This document shows positions 43,544-51,476 of a stretch of DNA of 64,000 bases, in pieces (position 1 is the first letter of the stretch; each line of letters starts with the position of its first letter). The stretch spans positions 3,202,779-3,266,778 of the forward strand of contig NZ_CM001240.1 of assembly GCF_000230835.1 (NCBI RefSeq), written 5' to 3'. Origin of the DNA: Clostridium sp. DL-VIII (GTDB lineage: Bacteria > Bacillota > Clostridia > Clostridiales > Clostridiaceae). Made by a program: the position numbers and the translations under genes. Under the pieces are notes generated by a model, which was given only the letters and a program-made list of their open reading frames with translations, did no database searches and had not been told where the DNA came from.

Positions 43544-44374
43544 ATGGACAAACAATATTTTATAAAAACTGCAGAGGACTTTGTTGAGCGTTCACAAGAT
43601 AACTATATAACAAAGGAAATAGCCATTTCGGAAAATGTTATAGGAATGAAAATTTTTGAAGCTCCAATTTTAGCATTTGGTTCTGCGGATGATGGGTACT
43701 TTACATTATTGAAACAACCATCAGCAATTGGGAAACACTTCATGCTTCCAAAAGAATGGTTACCACAATCCAAGACTGTTATATCATTTTTTTTACCGTT
43801 TAGTGAAGCAGTTAAAAAAGGAAATAGAAGGAATATGTCATGGCCTACTGAAGAATGGCTTCATGGACGTATTGAAGGTCAGAATTTGTTAAATAAGTTA
43901 TGTATACATTTAAAGTCTGAATTGACGAATGAAGGTTATAATAGTGTTGTACCTACTTTAGATGAAAGATTCTGGTCGAATGCTAATAATCCAAATCATG
44001 AAGAAAAATTTACAAGCAACTGGTCTGAAAGACATGCTGCCTTTATATGTGGACTTGGAACATTCGGGCTTTCTAAAGGACTTATAACTCCAAAAGGTAT
44101 ATCTGGAAGATTCGGTAGTATTATTACAGAATTATATTTATCACCTGATAATAGAGAATATGAGAATATATATGAATACTGTTCAATGTGCGGTAAATGC
44201 GTAAAAAATTGTCCAGCCAATGCAATATCCATAAAAAATGGAAAAAATCATATTATATGTTCTGAATTTTTGGACAAGACAATGGAAAAACATAAGCCCA
44301 GATATGGTTGTGGAAAATGTCAGATAGATGTACCTTGTGAATCTAGAATACCCAGACAGCATAATGTAAAATGA
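43544..44374 (+). CDS. 4Fe-4S protein, epoxyqueuosine reductase-like
   Basis: A 276-residue protein. The N-terminal ~190 residues resemble the QueG-type cobalamin-binding region (FGSADDGYFTLLKQPSAIGK, SKTVISFFLPFSEAVKKGN, SERHAAFICGLGTFGLSKGL). The C-terminal part has a full 4Fe-4S motif (CSMCGKCVKNCPANAI) and a partial second one (YGCGKCQIDVPCESRIP). It is shorter than QueG proper and lacks its C-terminal repeats, so it belongs to the family of QueG-like oxidoreductases with unknown substrate. GGGGGAT precedes the ATG. Confidence 0.82.
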   Translation: MDKQYFIKTAEDFVERSQDNYITKEIAISENVIGMKIFEAPILAFGSADDGYFTLLKQPSAIGKHFMLPKEWLPQSKTVISFFLPFSEAVKKGNRRNMSWPTEEWLHGRIEGQNLLNKLCIHLKSELTNEGYNSVVPTLDERFWSNANNPNHEEKFTSNWSERHAAFICGLGTFGLSKGLITPKGISGRFGSIITELYLSPDNREYENIYEYCSMCGKCVKNCPANAISIKNGKNHIICSEFLDKTMEKHKPRYGCGKCQIDVPCESRIPRQHNVK

Positions 44375-44433
44375 ATACTATATTTATATTAATTAGTATG
44401 CATCTTTTTTATTGTATAGGAAAGTATAAAAAT

Positions 44434-44452
44434 CGCGCTCGCTGAAAGCGCG
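44434..44452 (+). repeat. Hairpin at the left side of the IS91-like element
   Basis: CGCGCT (44434-44439) pairs with AGCGCG (44447-44452) around a 7-base loop. It is strikingly G+C-rich for this genome and lies 44 bases before the transposase. IS91-type elements carry short hairpins near their ends. Confidence 0.6.
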
Positions 44453-44495
44453 GCGTAGACTTGCATTAGAAAAATATATGTGGTAAATTGATGAA

Positions 44496-45725
44496 ATGAT
44501 TAAGAGTAAATTAAGAAGAATATTAGAGGAAAATTGGAATGAATTTTATAAAAGATATAAAAACAGAATTAGACCTAGTGTTATTGCAGAAGTAAAAAAA
44601 GTTATGAAATGCAAGGATATAAGTAATGGTTATATTGAATTAAAATGTAAGGAATGTGGCGAAATAAAGAAAGTTGGGTTCACTTGTAAAAGTAGATTTT
44701 GTACATCATGTGGAAAGGTTTATGTTGATAATTGGGTTAATGGAATGCTGGGAAAATTAATAAATGTAAAGCATAGACATATGGTATTTACAATACCAGA
44801 GGAACTTAGAAATTACTTCGGAAGAGAAAGAGATAGGCTGAAGTTACTTCCGCAATGTGCAGCTAAAGCTGTTACGAGTTGGATGTATAAGCAAAATAAA
44901 AAAGAAGAATTTATACCTGGAATTATAGCAGTTATACATACTTTTGGACGAGATTTAAAGTGGAATCCCCACGTCCACATGATGGTTACAGAAGGTGGAA
45001 AGGGTAAGCTAACTACCTGGAGAAATTTTAAATATTTTTCGTATGAAGCATTAAGAAAGAGATGGCAAAAAATATTATTAGATGAAATAATAAAAAGAGA
45101 AGGAAATAAAGATAGTTTTAGACGATTAAAGAACAAAATATATAAAAATAATAAAGATGGATTTTATGTTCATGCTAAAAATGAAATAAAATCAGCAAAG
45201 ATAGCTGCAAAATATATTGGAAGATATGTTGGACGACCTGCGATAGCAGAATCAAGAATAATTGCGTATGATGGTGAAAGTGTAACATTTAAATATAAAA
45301 GACATGAAGACAATAAAGAAATAATAGAGAAAGTGCCAGTCTTTGAGTTTATAAAAAAAGTTATAATACATATACCAGACAAGAATTTTAAAATGGTGAG
45401 ATATTTTGGACTGTATTCGAGGAGATGTAAGGATAAAGATCAATTTATCAAGATGATAGATAAGAAAATAATACAAATTAAGAAATCAATAGAAAAGTGG
45501 GAATATCGAATTCTTGCGTCTTTTGGGGTAGATCCATGCAAATGTTCTAAATGTGGTGGTAAGATGAGATTTAATGATATAGTGTATCCACGATACGGCT
45601 CGATGCGAGAATATTTTAAAGATAAATTTATAAGTGAAGGGAAAGAAAAATTAGAAAACATCCTGGAAATATATGCAATTGCAAAAGGAGTACTATATGG
45701 TAAAATAAAGCCGACAACAACATAG
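44496..45725 (+). CDS. IS91-family transposase
   Basis: A 409-residue transposase. The N-terminal zinc-binding region has Cys pairs (ELKCKECGEIKKVGFTCKSR, then FCTSCGKVY), the HUH metal motif is WNPHVHMMVTEGG, and the catalytic tyrosines are in AAKYIGRYVGRPAI. A C-terminal Cys set (CKCSKCGGKMRF) follows. This combination (Zn finger plus Y2_Tnp) defines the IS91-like rolling-circle transposases. The gene appears complete, with no internal stop, so the element may be active. The ribosome site before the ATG is weak. Confidence 0.9.
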   Translation: MIKSKLRRILEENWNEFYKRYKNRIRPSVIAEVKKVMKCKDISNGYIELKCKECGEIKKVGFTCKSRFCTSCGKVYVDNWVNGMLGKLINVKHRHMVFTIPEELRNYFGRERDRLKLLPQCAAKAVTSWMYKQNKKEEFIPGIIAVIHTFGRDLKWNPHVHMMVTEGGKGKLTTWRNFKYFSYEALRKRWQKILLDEIIKREGNKDSFRRLKNKIYKNNKDGFYVHAKNEIKSAKIAAKYIGRYVGRPAIAESRIIAYDGESVTFKYKRHEDNKEIIEKVPVFEFIKKVIIHIPDKNFKMVRYFGLYSRRCKDKDQFIKMIDKKIIQIKKSIEKWEYRILASFGVDPCKCSKCGGKMRFNDIVYPRYGSMREYFKDKFISEGKEKLENILEIYAIAKGVLYGKIKPTTT

Positions 45726-45740
45726 TTGGAGGGATGTTAA

Positions 45741-45935
45741 GTGAAAGATATAATACCATATAAATGTTTAAATTGTGGAATAACAGAAAATATACCTAGG
45801 GAGGTTGTAGAATACTTTGATGAGATGGATCAAAGTAATATAGATGAACCGCCTTGTTTTTCATGCGAAAAATGTGGTGGAGTTATGAGACCTAAAGAAT
45901 ACAATGGGGTATATGGCAAAAGTTATAAACTATAA
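45741..45935 (+). CDS. Small zinc-ribbon protein of the IS91-like element
   Basis: A 64-residue protein with two CxxC pairs (YKCLNCGITENIP and CFSCEKCGGVMRP) forming a probable zinc ribbon. It begins with GTG after GGAGGG, 15 bases downstream of the transposase, and ends before a terminator at 45944. It probably belongs to the element, perhaps as an accessory DNA-binding factor; this is inferred from position only. No named family is recognised. Confidence 0.65.
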   Translation: MKDIIPYKCLNCGITENIPREVVEYFDEMDQSNIDEPPCFSCEKCGGVMRPKEYNGVYGKSYKL

Positions 45936-45943
45936 GAAGAAAA

Positions 45944-45976
45944 CCATAGAGGAACAGCAATCTCTATGGTTTTTAA
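45944..45976 (+). terminator. Terminator at the end of the IS91-like operon
   Basis: An 8-bp perfect stem (CCATAGAG with CTCTATGG), a 10-base loop and a run of T. Confidence 0.8.
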
Positions 45977-46006
45977 TTTAACTATTAATAATTTCTCCGA
46001 AGGAGC

Positions 46007-46019
46007 GTGTCGCAGACAC
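46007..46019 (+). repeat. Hairpin at the right side of the IS91-like element
   Basis: GTGTC (46007-46011) pairs with GACAC (46015-46019) around GCA. It is followed by TTTTGTTC, the probable right boundary of the element. Confidence 0.5.
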
Positions 46020-46023
46020 TTTT

Positions 46024-46066
46024 GTTCTATTATGAACCAATAAAAATGAATAGCAAATTATAAAAT
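46024..46066 (+). repeat. Intergenic repeat copy at the IS91-like element boundary
   Basis: GTTCTATTATGAACCAATAA, then AATGAATAGCAAATTATAAAA is similar to the repeat at 37292 (CTATTCATGAAAACAAATAGCAAATTACAAA). It places the insertion within a repeat of the accessory family. Confidence 0.45.
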
Positions 46067-46247
46067 CGTACTATTCAGGAGATTGAATTTGCGATTTTTT
46101 AAGTGTGCAATTTTCGTATTTCACGCAGTAAATTTAGAAAATGTTCTTTGAAAATTGAATAATATGATAAATAAAATAATATTGTATCAGAAATGTGTTA
46201 TAATATCCCAATATGGCTGAGGTAATAAAATGAAAGGAGTATGAAAT

Positions 46248-46925
46248 ATGGATGAACTGTATTTAATGCAATTAGATTATTTATTAAGGCTCTGCATTGC
46301 TGCAATATGTGGGATGGCTATTGGATATGAAAGAAAAAATCGAATGAAAGAGGCTGGAATTAGAACACATTTTATCGTGGCTATAGGGGCAGCACTTATA
46401 ATGATTATATCAAAATATGGATTCCAAGATCAGATAGGATGGCCGAATATGTCTCTTGATCCATCACGTATAGCTGCTCAAGTTGTCACAGGAGTTGGAT
46501 TCCTTGGGGCAGGGATAATTTTTATGCAAAAGCAAACAATAGTAGGATTAACAACTGCAGCAGGAGTTTGGGCTACAGCAGCTATAGGTTTGGCTATAGG
46601 TTCTGGGCTCTATTTCGTTGGAATAGCAGCTACTACCATTACTATATTGGGACAAATACTTTTGCATGGTAAAATTAGATTTTTATCATCTCCAAAGACA
46701 GAAACATTAACGTTGCAAATTGTGGATGAGCCAGATGCTATTAAATTTCTTCAAGAAATCTTTGAAGATAATGAGATAACTATAATTAATTTAAAGAGCA
46801 GGAGAGATGAAAAATCCTCATTAATAGATGTGAAAGTTGTGATAAGAATATACGAATCATTTAATATGACTAAATTCTTAAATATATTGCAAAGTAAAGA
46901 TTTTATAAGGTCTTTAGAATTTTAA
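46248..46925 (+). CDS. MgtC/SapB-family membrane protein
   Basis: A 225-residue MgtC-family protein. Four hydrophobic segments carry the family signatures: RLCIAAICGMAIGYERKNRM, EAGIRTHFIVAIGAALIMII, VVTGVGFLGAGIIFMQKQTI and GLTTAAGVWATAAIGLAIGS. A cytoplasmic ~80-residue C-terminal domain (ETLTLQIVDEPDAIKFLQEI, IDVKVVIRI) has an ACT-like pattern. MgtC proteins affect magnesium limitation responses and virulence in other bacteria. AAAGGAG precedes the ATG. No Mg2+ transporter adjoins. Confidence 0.9.
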   Translation: MDELYLMQLDYLLRLCIAAICGMAIGYERKNRMKEAGIRTHFIVAIGAALIMIISKYGFQDQIGWPNMSLDPSRIAAQVVTGVGFLGAGIIFMQKQTIVGLTTAAGVWATAAIGLAIGSGLYFVGIAATTITILGQILLHGKIRFLSSPKTETLTLQIVDEPDAIKFLQEIFEDNEITIINLKSRRDEKSSLIDVKVVIRIYESFNMTKFLNILQSKDFIRSLEF

Positions 46926-46978
46926 GGAGAAATAAGTTATACTAATAAAGAATAAATTTAATAAAAGCAATGGCTATA

Positions 46979-47025
46979 AAAATACTGTATTATTCAAAAA
47001 AATGGATTTACAGTGTTTTTTATTT
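46979..47025 (+). terminator. Terminator after mgtC-like gene
   Basis: A 10-bp stem (AAATACTGTA with TACAGTGTTT, one G-U pair) around a 19-base loop, followed by TTTTTATTT. Confidence 0.65.
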
Positions 47026-47234
47026 AGCAGTACTAAGATAAGTTCCTATAAAGAGGAGCCTACAACTTTGGTAAGTAATTTAAGGAAATTGTCTTTAGCA
47101 AGTATATCATAGGTAAAAGCTAAAAGAAAATACTAGTAAAATCATGAAAAATAAATTGTAATATTTATTGAATAATGCGATATTAACAATATATGTTATA
47201 ATAAAAAATATATTATTAAGAGGATGTAAAGTTT

Positions 47235-47453
47235 ATGATTAATGAATATTGTCCTAAATGTCATGAATCACAAGCATGATAATGGCTACAACAGAAAAAG
47301 ATGATAACTCATAATAGAAAAAGAAGTCAAATTATTTTGGGGAAATATTATTTAGAATACAAGCTAAAAGAGGGCGTGGCAATTATAGGTATGAAACAGC
47401 ACTGGTGTGGACCTAACGGAGCAATTAATTCAAAATGGACATGGCGATTATAA
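47235..47453 (+). pseudogene. Decayed small Cys-containing protein
   Basis: MINEYCPKCHESQA begins at an ATG at 47235 after GAGGATG and is cut off by TGA TAA at codon 15. A frameshift would continue MIMATTTEKDDN and then a frame with GKYYLEYKLKEGVAIIGMKQ, then HWCGPNGAINSKWTWRL. The pieces suggest a ~70-residue protein with a CxxC pair. The 740-base stretch 46926-47666 otherwise holds only the terminators at 46979 and 47542. Confidence 0.5.
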
Positions 47454-47541
47454 CCTCTAATTAATCTTTTCATGTTTTAGATAGATTAGACCTTGAAGAT
47501 ATAAAGACGCAAAAATCCTATATTTTTAACACTGTTATTTT

Positions 47542-47577
47542 AGGTAGATTAGGTAGAAATCCTTAGTCTACCTTTAT
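47542..47577 (+). terminator. Terminator in the decayed stretch
   Basis: AGGTAGATTAGG pairs with CCTTAGTCTACCT with one bulge, followed by TTATATTTTG. Confidence 0.6.
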
Positions 47578-47612
47578 ATTTTGTAAATTATAAATTTACA
47601 AAATATATTTAT

Positions 47613-47643
47613 TTGACAAGAATCTGACAAAATTTGATAGTAT
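47613..47643 (+). promoter_or_regulatory. Possible promoter of the 47667 gene
   Basis: TTGACA at 47613-47618 is a consensus -35 box. TAGTAT at 47638-47643 is the best -10 that still leaves room for the ribosome site; the spacing (19) is long. Confidence 0.3.
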
Positions 47644-47666
47644 TATTATATATAGAGGTGAGAACA

Positions 47667-47837
47667 ATGAGATACTTAACAATAACTGATGTATTTATAA
47701 AAAGAAATAAAATAAATGGAAGAATAATAGATATTAATAAGTTAAAAGAAAATATTTCAGATTATAGGATATGGTTAGAAAAAACTCACAGAAGGGATAA
47801 AATAGAAAACTATGAGGAATTCTTACAAGTACACTAA
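47667..47837 (+). CDS. Small protein, unknown function
   Basis: A 56-residue basic protein (MRYLTITDVFIKRNKINGRI, then KENISDYRIWLEKTHRRDKI). I do not recognise the family. GAGGTGA serves the ATG at 47667; an upstream ATG at 47634 lies before the ribosome site and is not used. A terminator at 47851 follows immediately, so this is a monocistronic unit with its own promoter, which makes it a credible gene despite its size. Confidence 0.6.
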   Translation: MRYLTITDVFIKRNKINGRIIDINKLKENISDYRIWLEKTHRRDKIENYEEFLQVH

Positions 47838-47850
47838 TTATTTTTAAAGA

Positions 47851-47886
47851 GCAGTAGCCAAGAGAAATCTAACTACTGCTTTGCTT
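47851..47886 (+). terminator. Terminator after the 47667 gene
   Basis: A 7-bp stem (GCAGTAG with CTACTGC) around a 15-base loop, followed by TTTGCTTTAT. Confidence 0.65.
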
Positions 47887-47976
47887 TATAAAAATGTAAT
47901 ATTTACAATCTATGCTATAATATACCTAGATGGTAAATTAGCACGAATTAACCAGTTATGGGAGGGGGTAATTCTT

Positions 47977-48792
47977 ATGAACAGGATTTTAATATTGGGT
48001 GGAAGTGGACTTATAGGAACAGCAGTAATAAATGAAATGACTCAATATAATCAATTTGATGTTTATTCAACTTATTTTCAAAATCCAATACTGTTGAACC
48101 AAGGTAAAAGTTTTAAACTCGATATTCAGGATGAAGATAAAATAAGCAGTATATTGTATAACTTAAAGCCTCAAATTATAATTTCATGTTTAAGAGGAAA
48201 TTTTAAGAAACAGCTAATTTTACATATAAAAGCTGCTGAATATTTAAGGGAGAATGGTGGTAGCTTATACTTTTTCTCTACTGCAAATGTCTTTGATAGT
48301 GATTTAAGTAGACCTCATTATGAAGATGATTCACCAACTTCTAAAACTAATTATGGACAATATAAAATAGAATGCGAGAAAAAAATATCGGAAATATTAT
48401 GTGATGATGCTTGTATATTAAGAATTCCTCAAGTTTTTGGGAAAAGTTCTTTAAGAATGAATGAACTATCAAATTCACTTAATAACAATAAAGAAATTAC
48501 TGTATATCCAAAACTTTATCATAATACAAATACTGATATTATGATAGCAAAACAATTATGCTACATAATAAATAGCAGTTTAAAGGGTATTTTTCATTTA
48601 GGATCAGAAGATGTAGTTAACTATAAAAATTTTTATGAAGAATTAATAACAGAATTGGGGTTTAGAAATTCAATAATTAAAGAGAATTTTGAGGAAGAAG
48701 GATATTTTGCACTCTTATCAAAAAGGATAAATAAATTTCCAAAACAATTAAGGCTTACTAATAAATCAGTGATCAAGTATTTAATTAATTGA
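47977..48792 (+). CDS. RmlD-like NAD(P)-dependent sugar-nucleotide reductase / epimerase
   Basis: A 271-residue extended short-chain dehydrogenase. The dinucleotide-binding motif is ILILGGSGLIGTAVINEM, the next strand FDVYSTYFQNPIL, PQIIISCLRGNFKKQ lies in the middle, and the catalytic Tyr-Lys is in TNYGQYKIECEKKI. Proteins of this shape reduce dTDP-4-dehydrorhamnose or related sugars. No rhamnose pathway genes adjoin, so the substrate is uncertain. The frame is open from 47881, but GGGAGGGGG before the ATG at 47977 settles the start. A TATAAT near 47915 may be the promoter. Confidence 0.82.
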   Translation: MNRILILGGSGLIGTAVINEMTQYNQFDVYSTYFQNPILLNQGKSFKLDIQDEDKISSILYNLKPQIIISCLRGNFKKQLILHIKAAEYLRENGGSLYFFSTANVFDSDLSRPHYEDDSPTSKTNYGQYKIECEKKISEILCDDACILRIPQVFGKSSLRMNELSNSLNNNKEITVYPKLYHNTNTDIMIAKQLCYIINSSLKGIFHLGSEDVVNYKNFYEELITELGFRNSIIKENFEEEGYFALLSKRINKFPKQLRLTNKSVIKYLIN

Positions 48793-48823
48793 TACTAAGA
48801 ATATGTTTTTGTGTATTACGAAT

Positions 48824-48892
48824 TATTCTTAAAAAAGTAATGATAATGTATAGCGTGCTAATTATACAATTTTAGCAAGTAGAATGAAAGGA
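48824..48892 (+). repeat. Intergenic repeat, one of the two longest copies
   Basis: From ATTCTTAAAAAAGTAATGATAATG through TATAGCGTGCTAATTATAC to CAAGTAGAATGAAAGG, collinear with the copy at 39415. It ends in the ribosome site of the next gene, as that copy nearly does. Confidence 0.65.
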
Positions 48893-48898
48893 AACATT

Positions 48899-49069
48899 AT
48901 GAAAACAAAATTTATGTTAATAATATCAATCATTCTATTGGTGGTAGCAAGTATCCTTTTATGGAAAGATAGTAACAATGAAATTATAACTGCTTTATTG
49001 ATGATTTCAATGATATTAAATCTTATTAGAGGACTTATTAATTTATGGAATGAGCGAAGATTAAAGTAA
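48899..49069 (+). CDS. Small membrane protein, unknown function
   Basis: A 56-residue protein with two hydrophobic segments (FMLIISIILLVVASILLW and ITALLMISMILNLIRGLINL) and a basic C-terminus (NERRLK). No family is recognised. AAAGGA serves the ATG at 48899, at the end of the repeat copy. The next gene begins 29 bases on with its own ribosome site, so the two membrane proteins may be co-transcribed. Confidence 0.6.
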   Translation: MKTKFMLIISIILLVVASILLWKDSNNEIITALLMISMILNLIRGLINLWNERRLK

Positions 49070-49098
49070 ATTATGTTAGCTTAAGGAGATGACAAATA

Positions 49099-49419
49099 GT
49101 GATTATTGGCTTTGTTATGTCAGGAATATTTGGATTACTCAGAGTGATATTTCTAATTTTTAAAGAAAAAGCGTGTATTCTATTAGCTGGATATAATTTT
49201 AAAACTAAAGAAGAAAGAGAGAGCTATAATGAGGTGCGTTTGAGCAAATATGAACGTAATTTCTTCTTTATATATTCGGTTATCTATTTTATTGGTGCAA
49301 CAGCATCAATATTCTTTGGTAAATTGTGTTTTTGGATTGCTTTTTTAGTATGGCTTATATATTTTTTAAAAAATGTACATCTTACTCCTGAAAAGGCCTT
49401 TGATAAATATAAAAAATAA
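49099..49419 (+). CDS. DUF3784-like membrane protein
   Basis: A 106-residue protein starting with GTG. One span at the N-terminus (GFVMSGIFGLLRVIFLI) is followed by the family-like loop KEKACILLAGYNFKTKEERE, then SYNEVRLSKYERNF, and two further spans (FIYSVIYFIGATASIFFG; FWIAFLVWLIYFL). The GYN-x-KTKEE-RE-Y pattern fits DUF3784, a family of small firmicute membrane proteins with unknown function. AAGGAG precedes the start. Confidence 0.7.
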   Translation: MIIGFVMSGIFGLLRVIFLIFKEKACILLAGYNFKTKEERESYNEVRLSKYERNFFFIYSVIYFIGATASIFFGKLCFWIAFLVWLIYFLKNVHLTPEKAFDKYKK

Positions 49420-49450
49420 TAATTAAATAGCAGTTGAAGGAGAATTTAAT

Positions 49451-50080
49451 ATGCAATATTGTTATGAAAAAGAAGATATACCTTCATTAGAAGAAGCAAA
49501 AATGCTATTAAAGGAAGCCGAAGATTTAAATCCAGGGCCTTGGGTAATGCATTCTATGTATGTAGCAGAAGGAGCAAAACTTACAGCAGAGCAAACAGAA
49601 AATCTAAATCCTGAAGTTGCATATGTTTTGGGAATGTTACATGACATAGGAAGAAGAGAAGGTGTACATGCTATGAGACATGGATTAGATGGATATAGAT
49701 ATGCAATTAGTAATGGATATGAGTTAGTAGCTCGAATTTGTTTAAGCCATACAGCATTTAAATATAATAAAGAAGTTGTTGTTGTTGGAAGATGGGATGG
49801 TACTATTGAAGAATATAATTTTGTAAAAGATTATCTATCACGTACAGAAGAAACAGAATATGATAAATTAATAAAGTTATGTGATTATTTAGCGCTACCA
49901 AGTGGATTTGTATTAATAGAGAAAAGAATTGTTGATATAGCATTAAGAGGAGGAGTTAATGAATATACAATTCCAAGATGGGAATCAATTTTTGAGATTA
50001 AAAGTTATTTTGAAGAGAAAATAGGAAAATCTATTTACAGTTTGCTACCAAATGTGAAAGAAAATACGTTTGGATTGTAA
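49451..50080 (+). CDS. HD-domain protein (predicted phosphohydrolase)
   Basis: A 209-residue protein. MHSMYVAEGAKL supplies the first His, VLGMLHDIGRREGVH the HD pair, and a later ICLSHTAFKY and LCDYLALPSG the remaining metal ligands. This arrangement fits metal-dependent phosphohydrolases of the HD superfamily acting on nucleotides or small phosphoesters; the substrate is unknown. GAAGGAG precedes the ATG. It follows the DUF3784-like gene by 31 bases and may share a transcript with it. Confidence 0.82.
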   Translation: MQYCYEKEDIPSLEEAKMLLKEAEDLNPGPWVMHSMYVAEGAKLTAEQTENLNPEVAYVLGMLHDIGRREGVHAMRHGLDGYRYAISNGYELVARICLSHTAFKYNKEVVVVGRWDGTIEEYNFVKDYLSRTEETEYDKLIKLCDYLALPSGFVLIEKRIVDIALRGGVNEYTIPRWESIFEIKSYFEEKIGKSIYSLLPNVKENTFGL

Positions 50081-50102
50081 AAATTAAAAGGAAGGATTAA
50101 AA

Positions 50103-50603
50103 TTGAATATAAGAAATAAGTTTTTGCTGGGATTTTGCTTAATATTTTTAATAGGTACTATGTGTGGTTGTGGATTTTCTAATCAGAATGAAAATGATAA
50201 TAGCAATAAGGTGAATATGTACAACGATAATGATAAAATTGTACAAGAAAACAATAATTATACTTATATAAACTGCAATTTTAGCAGAAATAACAATGTA
50301 ATTGAGATAAAGTATGGCAGCTTTTCTGGTATAGATACAATTTGTTTTTTAGAAGCAAAGGAAGATACTGAAATTACATTTGACTATGATTCAACAGTTG
50401 ACAATGGTAAATTTAAGGCAGTTTTGATTAATCCTAAAAATGAAGTGGAAACTATAGTAGAAGGAACTGATCAAAGCAGCAAAACAATTAAATTAACAAA
50501 AGGACAGTATAGTTTTAAAAATGTTGGAGCGAATGCAGCTGGAAAAATAAAAATTTCTTTTAGTAGCAATTCAGCTGTTAAAATAACAGAAGATAAGAAA
50601 TAG
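50103..50603 (+). CDS. Predicted lipoprotein or secreted protein, unknown function
   Basis: A 166-residue protein with a lipoprotein-like signal (FLLGFCLIFLIGTMCGCGFS); the lipobox (GTMC or MCGC) is not canonical. A low-complexity Asn/Asp spacer follows (NQNENDNSNKVNMYNDND). The C-terminal ~110 residues are beta-rich (YTYINCNFSRNNNVIEIKYG, GQYSFKNVGANAAGKIKISF). No named family is recognised. It starts with TTG after AAGGAAGG, 22 bases downstream of the HD gene. Confidence 0.65.
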   Translation: MNIRNKFLLGFCLIFLIGTMCGCGFSNQNENDNSNKVNMYNDNDKIVQENNNYTYINCNFSRNNNVIEIKYGSFSGIDTICFLEAKEDTEITFDYDSTVDNGKFKAVLINPKNEVETIVEGTDQSSKTIKLTKGQYSFKNVGANAAGKIKISFSSNSAVKITEDKK

Positions 50604-50690
50604 AAAAAGTATTAGGACGATTCGTAATCTTTATAGAAGAGTATAATCATAAATTAGAACAGGGATATATTAATTTTAGGAGGCTATATT

Positions 50691-51476
50691 ATGGGGGATT
50701 GGAGTTCAGTACAATATTTAATGTTTAAAAATGAAAGAACACAACCAGCAATTGACTTGGTTAATCGTATTTATATGGATAATCCTAAAAAGATTATTGA
50801 CATAGGATGTGGTCCGGGAAATAGTAGTCAGGTTTTAGCTAAGAGATTTCCAAATGCATACATTCTTGGGGTTGATAATTCTGCAAATATGATTGAGACA
50901 GCAAAAACAGAATATCCTAATCTTGATTTTAAGATTTGTGATGTAAATAAAGATTTATCAATTCTTGATAATGATTTTGATGTTGTTTTTTCAAACGCTT
51001 GTATTCAGTGGATACCAAATCATAATCAACTTTTGAAGAAGATGCTTGGGTTATTAAAACTAGGAGGAATACTTGCTATACAAACGCCAATGAATTATAA
51101 TGAGCCAATTCATAAAATTATTGGAGAGGTTTCAGAAAGTGAAAAATGGAAATCAGAGTTTAGTAATCCCAGAATTTTTTACAATTTAACACAAAGCGAA
51201 TATTTTGATTTACTATCAGAAATTTCATCTGAATTTTCTATGTGGGAAACTACATATTTCCACAAGTTAAAATCCCACGAAGACATTATGGAATGGTATC
51301 GTGGTACAGGATTAAGACCATATTTAAATGTTTTATCAGATGAAAAAAAGAGGGCTTTTGAGAAAGATATTTTTGATAGAGTTAAAAAAGAATATCCAAA
51401 ACAAAAAAATGGAAGTATTATTTTTAGGTTCCCAAGATTCTTTTTTATAGCAACATCAAAAGGTGCTTCTTCATGA
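50691..51476 (+). CDS. tam: Trans-aconitate methyltransferase-like SAM enzyme
   Basis: A 261-residue SAM-dependent methyltransferase. The start WSSVQYLMFKNERTQPAIDL is the Tam signature (ERTRPA-like), followed by motif I KKIIDIGCGPGNSSQVLAKR, then ILGVDNSANMIETAKTEYP and SNACIQWIPNHNQLL. The C-terminal ESEKWKSEF and TTYFHKLKSHEDIMEWYRGT, then GLRPYL fit trans-aconitate 2-methyltransferase. That enzyme esterifies trans-aconitate, an inhibitor of aconitase. AGGAGG precedes the ATG. The isoprenylcysteine methyltransferase tail follows directly. Confidence 0.88.
   Translation: MGDWSSVQYLMFKNERTQPAIDLVNRIYMDNPKKIIDIGCGPGNSSQVLAKRFPNAYILGVDNSANMIETAKTEYPNLDFKICDVNKDLSILDNDFDVVFSNACIQWIPNHNQLLKKMLGLLKLGGILAIQTPMNYNEPIHKIIGEVSESEKWKSEFSNPRIFYNLTQSEYFDLLSEISSEFSMWETTYFHKLKSHEDIMEWYRGTGLRPYLNVLSDEKKRAFEKDIFDRVKKEYPKQKNGSIIFRFPRFFFIATSKGASS

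Larger units (their letters stand above)
44430..46029 (+). mobile_element. IS91-like insertion sequence with accessory zinc-ribbon gene
   Basis: The element holds a Y2/HUH-type transposase (44496-45725), a small zinc-ribbon gene (45741-45935) and a terminator, bounded by G+C-rich hairpins at 44434-44452 and 46007-46019. There is no terminal inverted repeat or target duplication that I can see, as expected for IS91-type rolling-circle elements. GTTC occurs at 46024-46027 and GAAC at 46033-46036; IS91 inserts next to such tetranucleotides. The bases following are a copy of the accessory-region intergenic repeat, so the insertion probably hit one. Exact ends are estimates. Confidence 0.65.

Noticed and set aside
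28946..48892. CRISPR array
   Set aside because: The repeats are long, degenerate, unevenly spaced by whole genes and not accompanied by cas genes.
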